From Actinotalea solisilvae (lineage in GTDB: Bacteria > Actinomycetota > Actinomycetes > Actinomycetales > Cellulomonadaceae), in contig NZ_JADDKQ010000007.1 in NCBI RefSeq assembly GCF_016464425.1, forward strand, positions 62,001 to 126,000: a stretch of DNA of 64,000 bases, in the 5' to 3' direction. The notes under the pieces are model-generated. The model was not told where the DNA came from, searched no databases, and saw nothing but the letters and a program-made list of their open reading frames with translations. The stretch's first letter is position 1; each line of letters starts with the position of its first letter. Positions 56,974 to 64,000 of the stretch are shown in pieces. Position numbers and translations under genes: made by a program.

Positions 56974-58839
56974 ATGGCACGAGCGGTCGGGATCGACCTC
57001 GGCACCACCAACTCCGTCGTCTCCGTCCTCGAGGGCGGCGAGCCGACGGTCATCGCGAACGCGGAGGGCTCGCGCACGACGCCGTCCGTGGTCGCCTTCT
57101 CCAAGACCGGCGAGGTCCTCGTCGGCGAGGTCGCGAAGCGTCAGGCGGTCACGAACGTCGACCGCACCATCAGCTCCGTCAAGCGCCACATGGGCACGGA
57201 CTGGAGCGTCGCGATCGACGACAAGAAGTACAACGCGCAGGAGATCTCCGCGCGCGTGCTCGGAAAGCTCAAGCGCGACGCCGAGGAGTACCTGGGCGAG
57301 CCGGTGACCGACGCCGTCATCACCGTCCCCGCCTACTTCAACGACGCCGAGCGCCAGGCCACGAAGGACGCCGGCCAGATCGCGGGCCTCAACGTGCTCC
57401 GCATCGTCAACGAGCCGACGGCGGCCGCGCTCGCGTACGGCCTGGAGAAGGGCAAGGAGGACGAGCTCATCCTCGTCTTCGACCTCGGCGGCGGCACGTT
57501 CGACGTGTCCCTCCTCGAGGTCGGCAAGGACGAGGACGAGTTCTCGACCATCCAGGTCCGCGCGACGCACGGCGACAACCGCCTCGGTGGCGACGACTGG
57601 GACAACCGGATCGTCGAGCACCTCATCACCGAGGTGAAGAACACCGCGGGCGTCGACCTGTCCAAGGACAAGATCGCCCTGCAGCGTCTGCGCGAGGCGG
57701 CCGAGCAGGCCAAGAAGGAGCTCTCGTCCGCGACGAGCACCAACATCTCGATGCAGTACCTCTCGATGAGCGAGAACGGCCCCATCCACCTGGACTCCAA
57801 GCTCACGCGCGCGCAGTTCCAGCAGATGACGGCGGACCTCATCGAGCGCACCAAGGCGCCGTTCAAGCAGGTCATCTCCGACGCCGGCATCACGGTCGCG
57901 GACATCGACCACGTCGTCATGGTCGGCGGCTCGACCCGCATGCCCGCCGTGGCCGACGTCGTGCGCGAGCTCACCGGGGGCAAGGAGCCCAACAAGGGCG
58001 TCAACCCGGACGAGGTCGTCGCCGTCGGCGCCGCGCTGCAGGCCGGCGTCATCAAGGGTGAGCGCAAGGACGTGCTGCTCATCGACGTCACCCCGCTGAG
58101 CCTCGGCATCGAGACCAAGGGCGGCGTGATGACCAAGCTCATCGAGCGCAACACGGCCATCCCGACCAAGCGCAGCGAGATCTTCTCCACGGCCGACGAC
58201 AACCAGCCGTCCGTGCTCATCCAGGTGTTCCAGGGCGAGCGCGAGTTCGCGCGGGACAACAAGCCGCTCGGCACCTTCGAGCTCACCGGCATCGCGCCCG
58301 CCCCGCGCGGCGTGCCGCAGATCGAGGTCACCTTCGACATCGACGCGAACGGCATCGTGCACGTGTCCGCCAAGGACCGCGGCACGGGCAAGGAGCAGAA
58401 GATGACGATCACCGGCGGCTCGGCCCTCCCCAAGGAGGACATCGAGCGCATGGTGCGCGAGGCCGAGGAGCACGCCGCCGAGGACAAGAAGCGCCGCGAG
58501 GAGGCCGAGGTCCGCAACCAGGCCGAGTCGTTCGCGTACTCGACGGAGAAGGTGCTCGCCGACAACGGCGACAAGGTGCCGGACGACGTCAAGACGCAGG
58601 TCACCGAGGCGATCACCGAGCTGCGCACCGCGCTCGCCGGCGACGACGTCGAGGCGATCAAGGCCAAGCAGGCCGCGCTGACCGCCGTGAGCCAGAAGAT
58701 CGGCGAGGCGATCTACCAGTCCGACGCCGCCGCGGACGGCTCGCCGACGGCCGGCCCGGCCGCCGACGCGCCCGAGGGCGCGCCGCAGGACGAGGACGTC
58801 GTCGACGCGGAGATCGTGGACGAGGACGAGAAGAAGTGA
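56974..58839 (+). CDS. dnaK: Hsp70 chaperone DnaK
   Basis: 621 residues. GIDLGTTNS (6-14) begins the ATPase domain, with further phosphate loops [12 protein letters not shown] and VGGSTRMP. The substrate-binding domain starts near 390 after [14 protein letters not shown], and the helical lid ends in the EEVD-like EIVDEDEKK tail. DnaK folds nascent and heat-damaged proteins with GrpE and DnaJ, and in actinobacteria it is a corepressor of HspR. The operon is controlled by two HAIR sites. Confidence 0.97.
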   Translation: MARAVGIDLGTTNSVVSVLEGGEPTVIANAEGSRTTPSVVAFSKTGEVLVGEVAKRQAVTNVDRTISSVKRHMGTDWSVAIDDKKYNAQEISARVLGKLKRDAEEYLGEPVTDAVITVPAYFNDAERQATKDAGQIAGLNVLRIVNEPTAAALAYGLEKGKEDELILVFDLGGGTFDVSLLEVGKDEDEFSTIQVRATHGDNRLGGDDWDNRIVEHLITEVKNTAGVDLSKDKIALQRLREAAEQAKKELSSATSTNISMQYLSMSENGPIHLDSKLTRAQFQQMTADLIERTKAPFKQVISDAGITVADIDHVVMVGGSTRMPAVADVVRELTGGKEPNKGVNPDEVVAVGAALQAGVIKGERKDVLLIDVTPLSLGIETKGGVMTKLIERNTAIPTKRSEIFSTADDNQPSVLIQVFQGEREFARDNKPLGTFELTGIAPAPRGVPQIEVTFDIDANGIVHVSAKDRGTGKEQKMTITGGSALPKEDIERMVREAEEHAAEDKKRREEAEVRNQAESFAYSTEKVLADNGDKVPDDVKTQVTEAITELRTALAGDDVEAIKAKQAALTAVSQKIGEAIYQSDAAADGSPTAGPAADAPEGAPQDEDVVDAEIVDEDEKK

Positions 58840-59471
58840 CCGACCAGCACCAGGCCCCGGGCGGGTCGGGCGACGAGCCCGACCGCCCGCGGTTCACCGA
58901 CAAGCGCCGCATCGACCCGGAGACGGGCGCGGTCCGCGAGGCCCCGGCCGCGCCGGCCGAGGAGCCGGGCCACGCCGGCCGTCACGCGGCGCCCGCCGAC
59001 GACGCCCCCGCGCAGACCGACGACGCCGTGGCGGGTGACCCCTCGGGCGCCGAGGCGCTCGCCGCGGAGCGGCTGGCCGACCTGCAGCGCCTCCAGGCGG
59101 AGTACGTCAACTACCGCAAGCGCGTCGACCGCGACCGCCTCGTCGCCCGCGACCAGACGGTCGTGGCCATGATCGAGGCGCTCCTCGGCGTGCTCGACGA
59201 CGTCGAGCTGGCCCGCCAGCACGGCGAGCTCGCCGACGGGCCGTTCGCGTCCATCGCCGAGAAGCTCGAGACGACGCTCGGCCGCTTCGGCTGGGAGCGG
59301 TTCGGCGCGACGGGCGAGGCGTTCGACCCGACCGTCCACGAGGCGCTCATGCACGCGCACTCCGACGACGTCACCGAGCCGACCGTCGTCCAGGTGCTCC
59401 AGCCGGGTCACCGGGTCGGCGACCGGGTCGTCCGCGCGGCGCGCGTCGCCGTCGCGGAGCCGGGCGCCTGA
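58836..59471 (+). CDS. grpE: Nucleotide exchange factor GrpE
   Basis: 211 residues from a GTG that overlaps the dnaK stop. A disordered Pro/Ala-rich N-terminus (1-75) precedes the coiled-coil helix [24 protein letters not shown] and the beta head ([39 protein letters not shown]). It releases ADP from DnaK. Confidence 0.95.
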   Translation: MTDQHQAPGGSGDEPDRPRFTDKRRIDPETGAVREAPAAPAEEPGHAGRHAAPADDAPAQTDDAVAGDPSGAEALAAERLADLQRLQAEYVNYRKRVDRDRLVARDQTVVAMIEALLGVLDDVELARQHGELADGPFASIAEKLETTLGRFGWERFGATGEAFDPTVHEALMHAHSDDVTEPTVVQVLQPGHRVGDRVVRAARVAVAEPGA

Positions 59472-59514
59472 CCGGGAGCAGCGGCAGACCGGGACGATCA
59501 GGGAGGAGGGTGCG

Positions 59515-60522
59515 ATGACCGGCCAGGACTGGTTCGAGAAGGACTTCTACGCGACGCTCGGCGTCCCCAAGAACGCGGACGCGGCGGCGATCAAGAAGGC
59601 GTACCGCAAGCTGGCGCGCACCCTCCACCCCGACCACAACCCCGACGACGCGTCCGCCGAGGCCCGCTTCAAGGACGTCGGCGAGGCGTACGCCGTGCTG
59701 TCCGACCCGGAGCAGCGGCGCCAGTACGACGCGATCCGCGCCATGGCCGGGGGCGGGGCGCGCTTCCAGGCGCCCGGCCGCGGGGGCGCGGGCGCCGGCG
59801 GTGCGGCCGGGTTCGAGGACGTCTTCGGCGGCCTCTTCGGCGGCGGCGCGGGTGGGTCCGGCGGCCAGCGCGTGCGCTACACGACGGCCCCCGGCGGCGC
59901 CGGCCCGGGTCTGGACGACCTGCTCGGCGGGCTGTTCGGCGGCGGCGCCGCGGGCGGATTCGGCCGCGGCCCCGCCGCGAGCATCGACATCGAGGCGCAG
60001 ACCACCCTGCCCTTCCGTCAGGCCGTCGCGGGTTCGACGGTCACCCTCACGGTGGACGGGCGGCGGGTCACCGCGCGCATCCCCGCGGGCGTGAAGAACG
60101 GTCAGAAGATCCGCCTGCGGGGCAAGGGCCGCGCGGCCGAGCCCGGCGGGCAGCCGGGCGACCTCATCATCGCCGTGCACGTGGAGCCGCACCCGGTCTT
60201 CGCGCTCGACGGCAAGGACCTGCGCGTCACGGTCCCCGTCACGTTCGACGAGGCGGTCCTGGGCGCCGACGTCGAGGTCCCGACGCTCGACGGCGCGCCG
60301 GTGCGCGTGCGCGTGCCCGCCGGGACGCCGTCCGGCCGCACGCTGCGCGTCCGCGGACGCGGCGTGCCCACGCCGCAGGGCGCGGGCGACCTGCTCGTGA
60401 GCGTGCAGGTCGTCGTCCCGCAGCGGCTCTCCGACGAGGCGCGCGAGGCGGTCGCGGCGTTCGCGCGCGCGACCGACGGCGCCGACGTCCGCGCCGAGCT
60501 GCGCGCCCGCGCGGCGCAGTAG
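59515..60522 (+). CDS. dnaJ: DnaJ-type co-chaperone without zinc finger
   Basis: 335 residues. The J domain (10-73) has the HPD motif in LHPDHNP, and a long Gly/Phe-rich region follows (78-150). The C-terminal beta domains I and II (PGVKNGQKIRLRGKG-like and RVPAGTPSGRTLRVRGRG) are present, but the four CxxCxGxG zinc repeats of canonical DnaJ are absent. It therefore resembles CbpA/class II J proteins although it occupies the dnaJ position. It stimulates the DnaK ATPase. Confidence 0.93.
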   Translation: MTGQDWFEKDFYATLGVPKNADAAAIKKAYRKLARTLHPDHNPDDASAEARFKDVGEAYAVLSDPEQRRQYDAIRAMAGGGARFQAPGRGGAGAGGAAGFEDVFGGLFGGGAGGSGGQRVRYTTAPGGAGPGLDDLLGGLFGGGAAGGFGRGPAASIDIEAQTTLPFRQAVAGSTVTLTVDGRRVTARIPAGVKNGQKIRLRGKGRAAEPGGQPGDLIIAVHVEPHPVFALDGKDLRVTVPVTFDEAVLGADVEVPTLDGAPVRVRVPAGTPSGRTLRVRGRGVPTPQGAGDLLVSVQVVVPQRLSDEAREAVAAFARATDGADVRAELRARAAQ

Positions 60523-60580
60523 CCGCGCACCAGGCAGCGGCCGAGCCGAGACCACCGGACGAGGAGCAGAGGAGGCGCCC

Positions 60581-61009
60581 GTGCCGTCGATCCCGCAGCA
60601 GGCGTACGACGCGCCCGCCTTCGTCATCTCGGTCGCGGCCGAGCTCGCCGGCATGCACCCCCAGACGCTGCGGCAGTACGACCGGCTCGGCCTCGTCTCC
60701 CCGGGCCGCGCGCCGGGCCGCGGCCGGCGCTACTCGCTGCGCGACATCGCCACGCTGCGCGAGGTCCAGCGGCTGTCCCAGGACGAGGGCGTCAACCTCG
60801 CCGGGATCAAGCGCATCCTCGAGCTCGAGAGCCAGGTCGAGCGCCTGGCGGAGCAGGTCGAGCTCCTGCGCTCGATGGCGGACCCCGGGCGGCGCGTGTT
60901 CGCCGCCGGGCCCCAGGGCGAGGTCGTCGCGGTCCCACGCGGTCACCGGCCGGCCCGGGTCACCAGCAGCGGCGCGCTCGTGGTCTGGCGCCCGCAGCAC
61001 CGCGGCTGA
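60581..61009 (+). CDS. hspR: HspR, MerR-type heat-shock repressor
   Basis: 142 residues from GTG after GAGGAGGC. The MerR-type winged helix VISVAAELAGMHPQTLRQYDRLGLVSPGRAPGRGRRYSLRDIATLREVQRLS (15-67) and the leucine-rich dimerisation helix are typical. It binds HAIR sites and represses dnaK-grpE-dnaJ-hspR, with DnaK as corepressor, giving feedback. Confidence 0.95.
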   Translation: MPSIPQQAYDAPAFVISVAAELAGMHPQTLRQYDRLGLVSPGRAPGRGRRYSLRDIATLREVQRLSQDEGVNLAGIKRILELESQVERLAEQVELLRSMADPGRRVFAAGPQGEVVAVPRGHRPARVTSSGALVVWRPQHRG

Positions 61010-61100
61010 CCTGCGCTGCGACGGTCGGCACCGCTAGCCTCCTGCTCGCCCTCTCCCGCGCCGACCGGCGCACCGGACGGACCGGCCCGACGGAGGACCA

Positions 61101-61733
61101 GTGACCGCAGGACCGACGCCCGCAGCACCCGTGCCCCCGGGTCCGCCGCCGCCCGCGGCCGACCCGCTCGTGGTGCGCACCGACCGCCGGCTCGTGGGCC
61201 GGCTGGTCTGGCGCGGCAACGTCCCGCTCGTCCTCGCGATGCTGGCCTGCGTCGCCGCGGGGACCGGTCTCGGCGCACTCGCCGGCTCGACGCCCCAGAC
61301 CGACATGTCGGCCACGCTCGGGGCGCTCATGGGCGCCCTCGGGGCCGCGATCGCCTTCACGGTCGCCCTCAGCGTGTTCCTCTTCGCCTCGGTCCTGCAC
61401 ATGGTCCACCGCGAGGTCGACGTCATGGCGGTGGTTGAGCCGACGGGCCTGCACGTGGCCGTCCCGGGCACGAACGCCGGCTCGGCGTACCTGCCGTGGC
61501 ACGCGATCGGCTCGGTGACGCCCCGCGGCCGCGGCCGGCGCGCCCGGCTCGTCGTGCGCGCGGTCCCGGGACTGCGCCGTGACCACCCGGGCGCGCGCGG
61601 GCTCGAGGACGACCTGCTGTGGCGCTCGCTGCGCTCCCAGGGCCTGACGATCCGCACCGGCACCGCGCTCGTGCCGCACGAGCACGTGCTCGCCGCGGTG
61701 CGGCACCTCTCGTCGCCGCGGGGGGAGCGCTGA
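61101..61733 (+). CDS. YcxB-like membrane protein
   Basis: 210 residues from GTG after GGAGGA. A Pro-rich start is followed by two membrane helices (about 40-62 and 70-98) and a C-terminal YcxB-type domain ([42 protein letters not shown]). Its function is unknown. Confidence 0.72.
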   Translation: MTAGPTPAAPVPPGPPPPAADPLVVRTDRRLVGRLVWRGNVPLVLAMLACVAAGTGLGALAGSTPQTDMSATLGALMGALGAAIAFTVALSVFLFASVLHMVHREVDVMAVVEPTGLHVAVPGTNAGSAYLPWHAIGSVTPRGRGRRARLVVRAVPGLRRDHPGARGLEDDLLWRSLRSQGLTIRTGTALVPHEHVLAAVRHLSSPRGER

Positions 61734-61763
61734 CGCCTCGCCCGTCGAGGGGCCAGGACCACC

Positions 61764-61796
61764 AGAGCGGGGCCGCGCGGTGCGCGACCCCGCTCT
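61764..61796. terminator. Strong bidirectional hairpin terminator
   Basis: AGAGCGGGG and CCCCGCTCT pair perfectly, and the inner CGCGC/GCGCG extends the stem across one mismatch. It sits between the convergent YcxB-like gene and the degenerate-GGDEF gene. Confidence 0.75.
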
Positions 61797-61830
61797 CGCG
61801 TGGGGGGATGCTGGTGACTCGGGAGCCGCG

Positions 61831-62598
61831 TCAGCGACGCAGCTGGTGGAGGAGGTCGACGGACTGCTCGTGCGTCTCGGGCAGCGGCTCGATCCAGATC
61901 CGCGGCGGCTGGCGCAGCAGGTCGGCGATCTGCAGGCGCGCGGCGTGGTCGTTGACCTGGTCGCGCATGCGTCGGACCGCCTCGCCCAGGTCCCCGTCGC
62001 GCGCGATGAGGACGGCGAACGCGCCGCCGCCCAGCGCGGCCATCGGGTGGCCGGCGGGGAGCGCCGAGGACAGCGCCCGGCCCATCGCGGCCGAACGGGC
62101 CATGCGGCGCCAGGGCGGCAGGTCCTCGGTCGCGACGTCGACGAGGACGAGGCAGTGGCTCACGTGCGCCTGGTGGCCGTACCGGCGCGCCGCGCCGTAC
62201 GTCTCGCCCATCCGGACGCCGAGGTACTCCAGCGTCGGCAGGCCAGACTCGGGGTCGATGCAGGAGACCTGGACCGGGAGCGACTCGACGGCGCCGGACC
62301 ATCCCTCGCACAGGGCCCGGACGACGTCCATGCCGGGCTCGCGCCCGAGGATCTCGTAGACGAGGCGCACGTCGTCGAGCGTCTCCGCGATGCCGACGCC
62401 GGCCGCGCCGCGCACCTCGCCGAGGCGGGCGGCCGCGGCAGCGGTGCACGCGCCGGAGGCCAGCGCCTCGGTGAAGGCGTCGACGGCGGGGTGGTACCAG
62501 TCGCCCGGGCGCAGCCAGACCTGCTCGACCGTGCGGGCGCGCCACTGCTCGCGCAGGGTCGCCGCCCAGGCGTCGCGCATCTGATCCGTGGTCGTCAC
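61831..62598 (-). CDS. Protein with degenerate GGDEF-like domain
   Basis: 255 residues. The first 105 are helical (a partner or sensor domain). Residues about 110-230 follow the diguanylate-cyclase fold: VSCIDPESGLPTLEYLGVRMGETY, then HCLVLVDVA and MAALGGGAFAVLIA (about 187-199), where GGGAF stands at the position of GGDEF. The active-site Asp/Glu are lost, so it cannot be a cyclase. A GTP- or protein-binding role is inference. The GTG start has no ribosome binding site. Confidence 0.62.
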   Translation of the reverse strand: MTTTDQMRDAWAATLREQWRARTVEQVWLRPGDWYHPAVDAFTEALASGACTAAAAARLGEVRGAAGVGIAETLDDVRLVYEILGREPGMDVVRALCEGWSGAVESLPVQVSCIDPESGLPTLEYLGVRMGETYGAARRYGHQAHVSHCLVLVDVATEDLPPWRRMARSAAMGRALSSALPAGHPMAALGGGAFAVLIARDGDLGEAVRRMRDQVNDHAARLQIADLLRQPPRIWIEPLPETHEQSVDLLHQLRR

Positions 62599-62670
62599 AC
62601 CGGATGAGAGCGCGTCCCACGACGGCCATGACGCGACTTCGGGGACCAGTTTTCGCGACGCTCCCGCGCG

Positions 62671-62696
62671 CCCTCGCGCGTCATCTCGCGCGAGGG
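62671..62696. other. Perfect 10-bp hairpin upstream of the sigma factor gene
   Basis: CCCTCGCGCG and CGCGCGAGGG flank a six-base loop (TCATCT). It lies in the 269-base intergenic region between divergent genes, about 170 bases before the sigma start, so an operator or an upstream terminator-like structure are both possible. Confidence 0.5.
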
Positions 62697-62867
62697 CTTC
62701 AGAACCGGTCCGGACGCGCCGATGTCACCCGGAGGGACCAGTGGGCGTTTGACCGCCTGTGAGACGCTGGATCTCGGGACCGCCCACCCCCGACGGCCCC
62801 CGCCCGCAGGTCAGGGCACCCGGCAGGGGCACCACCCGCAGGACCACGAGCGACGGCAGGAGGTCAG

Positions 62868-64000
62868 GTGACGATCAGCAGCGCCTGGGACCTCTCCAGC
62901 GACGCCGAGCTCATCACCGCCGTCCGCAGCGGCGACGCGTCCGCCTTCGGCGTCCTCTACGAGCGCCACGTCGGCGCCGCGCGCGCCGTCGCCCGGCAGT
63001 ACTCGAACCGGGCGGCCGACGCCGAGGACGCGGTCTCCGACGCCTTCTCGCGCGTGTTCTCCGCGATCCAGGGCGGCGGCGGGCCCGACGTCGCCTTCCG
63101 TGCGTACCTCTTCACGGTCCTGCGGCGTGTCGCGATGGAGCGCGTCGAGGCCGGGCGTCGCGCCGTCGCGACCGACGACGTCGAGACCTTCGAGGCGGCG
63201 GTCGGCTCGGCCGAGTCCACCGAGGAGCCCGCGCTCGCGGGCTTCGAGCGGGGCGTCGTCTCGCGCGCCTACTCGTCGCTCCCGGAGCGGTGGCAGGCCG
63301 TGCTCTGGTACACCGAGGTCGAGGAGCTCGGCCCGGCGGAGATCGCGCCCATCCTCGGCCTCACGGCCAACGGCGTCGCCGCGCTCGCCTACCGCGCCCG
63401 CGAGGGCCTGCGCCAGGCGTACCTGCAGCAGCACCTCGCCGCTCCCGAGGACGAGGCCTGCACGATCATCAACAAGAAGCTCGGCGCCTATGTGCGCGGC
63501 GGGCTCGCGAAGCGCGAGACGCTCCTCGTCGAGAGCCACCTCGAGGAGTGCGGCACGTGCCGCGCGCTCGTGCTCGAGCTGGGCGACGTCAACCACGGCA
63601 TGCGCCTGGTCGTCGCGCCGCTCGTGCTCGGCGCGGTCGCCGCGGCGGTGCTGCACGGCGTCGGCTTCGGCGGCGCGGCGGGTGCCGCGGGAGCCGCGGC
63701 GGTGGCCGCGGGCTCGGGCGTCGCGGGTACCGCGGGATCGGGTGCCGCGGGTTCGGGCGCCGCAGGTGCGGCCGGGTCCGGCGCCGCCGGATCGGGGGCC
63801 GCGAGCGGCCTCACGGCCGTCGGCAGCGGCGTCGCGTCCACGGCGTCGACGGCGGCGACGGTCGGCGCGGCGTCGGCGGCCGGTGCGGGCACGACGGCGG
63901 CTGCGGGCGTGGCCGCCTCCGGTCTGGTCGCCGCGGGCGTCGGCGTCGCGAGCACCGCCGGGGCGCCCTCGGCGAGCGCCGCGGCACTCCCGGCCGCCCC
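62868..64000 (+). CDS. ECF sigma factor fused to zinc-finger anti-sigma-like domain (partial)
   Basis: The GTG follows AGGAGG; the frame stays open to the end of the window (377 residues). Region 2 (about 10-85: ELITAVRSGDASAFGVLYERHVGAARAVARQYSNRAADAEDAVSDAFSRVF) and region 4 (about 140-185: LPERWQAVLWYTEVEELGPAEIAPILGL) define an ECF sigma factor. A zf-HC2-type motif HLEECGTC (about 224-231) and a hydrophobic segment (LVVAPLVLGAVAAAVL, about 245-262) follow, then an Ala/Gly/Ser-rich tail. Sigma and membrane-bound anti-sigma thus lie on one chain. Its true end is outside the window. Confidence 0.85.
   Translation, partial: MTISSAWDLSSDAELITAVRSGDASAFGVLYERHVGAARAVARQYSNRAADAEDAVSDAFSRVFSAIQGGGGPDVAFRAYLFTVLRRVAMERVEAGRRAVATDDVETFEAAVGSAESTEEPALAGFERGVVSRAYSSLPERWQAVLWYTEVEELGPAEIAPILGLTANGVAALAYRAREGLRQAYLQQHLAAPEDEACTIINKKLGAYVRGGLAKRETLLVESHLEECGTCRALVLELGDVNHGMRLVVAPLVLGAVAAAVLHGVGFGGAAGAAGAAAVAAGSGVAGTAGSGAAGSGAAGAAGSGAAGSGAASGLTAVGSGVASTASTAATVGAASAAGAGTTAAAGVAASGLVAAGVGVASTAGAPSASAAALPAA

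Overview
The window reads as a chromosomal segment of a very high G+C actinobacterium. Third codon positions are almost all G or C, GTG starts and 4-base GTGA/ATGA overlaps are common, the dnaK operon carries HspR with HAIR operators, and an ECF42-type sigma factor sits beside DGPF (YCII) proteins. The gene mix fits the Cellulomonas/Cellulosimicrobium/Promicromonospora neighbourhood, but that placement is inference. I see no rRNA, tRNA, CRISPR, transposase or integrase.

Left part (1-12.5 kb): the 3' end of a Mrp/Mnh cation-proton antiporter operon (mrpD-E-F-G), a CPA1 Na+/H+ antiporter, and a TPP riboswitch driving a thiamine ABC importer (thiB-thiP-thiQ). Small enzymes follow (UPF0548, two GNAT genes of which one has lost its acetyl-CoA core, an SRPBCC protein, a luciferase-like oxidoreductase). 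12.8-15.7 kb is a compact SPFH / zinc-ribbon / small membrane protein cassette. 15.7-25.7 kb holds a membrane protein, the ECF42-DGPF module, a GAF-EAL c-di-GMP phosphodiesterase, a YdeI-like protein, a degenerate carbinolamine-dehydratase/VOC fusion, a barrel-like conserved protein behind a 17-bp tandem repeat, and a membrane-anchored lipase-like hydrolase. Extreme G/C homopolymer hairpins follow the hydrolase.

Middle part (25.7-50 kb): a secreted cutinase-like enzyme, a DrrAB-type ABC exporter with PadR regulator, a KdpD/KdpE-like two-component system with a one-base frameshift in the kinase and a TrkH-type K+ channel downstream. Then come several regulator/enzyme pairs (MarR with a DUF6069-like protein, HxlR with a VOC protein, AraC, TetR divergent to an FAD monooxygenase) whose operators can be read in the DNA, and a CPBP protease-histidine kinase-LuxR regulator operon.

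Right part (50-64 kb): a single polypeptide with four cold-shock domains; a tight three-gene operon (51163-56114) of large proteins I do not recognise, the third carrying a PD-(D/E)XK nuclease-like motif set, which is the best candidate here for an undescribed system; then dnaK-grpE-dnaJ-hspR under two HAIR operators; a YcxB-like membrane protein; a degenerate-GGDEF protein; and, running off the end, an ECF sigma factor fused to a zinc-finger anti-sigma-like domain and an Ala/Gly-rich tail.

A recurrent theme is leaderless transcription: at least ten genes have a TANNNT-type -10 box 6-7 bases before the start codon and no ribosome binding site.
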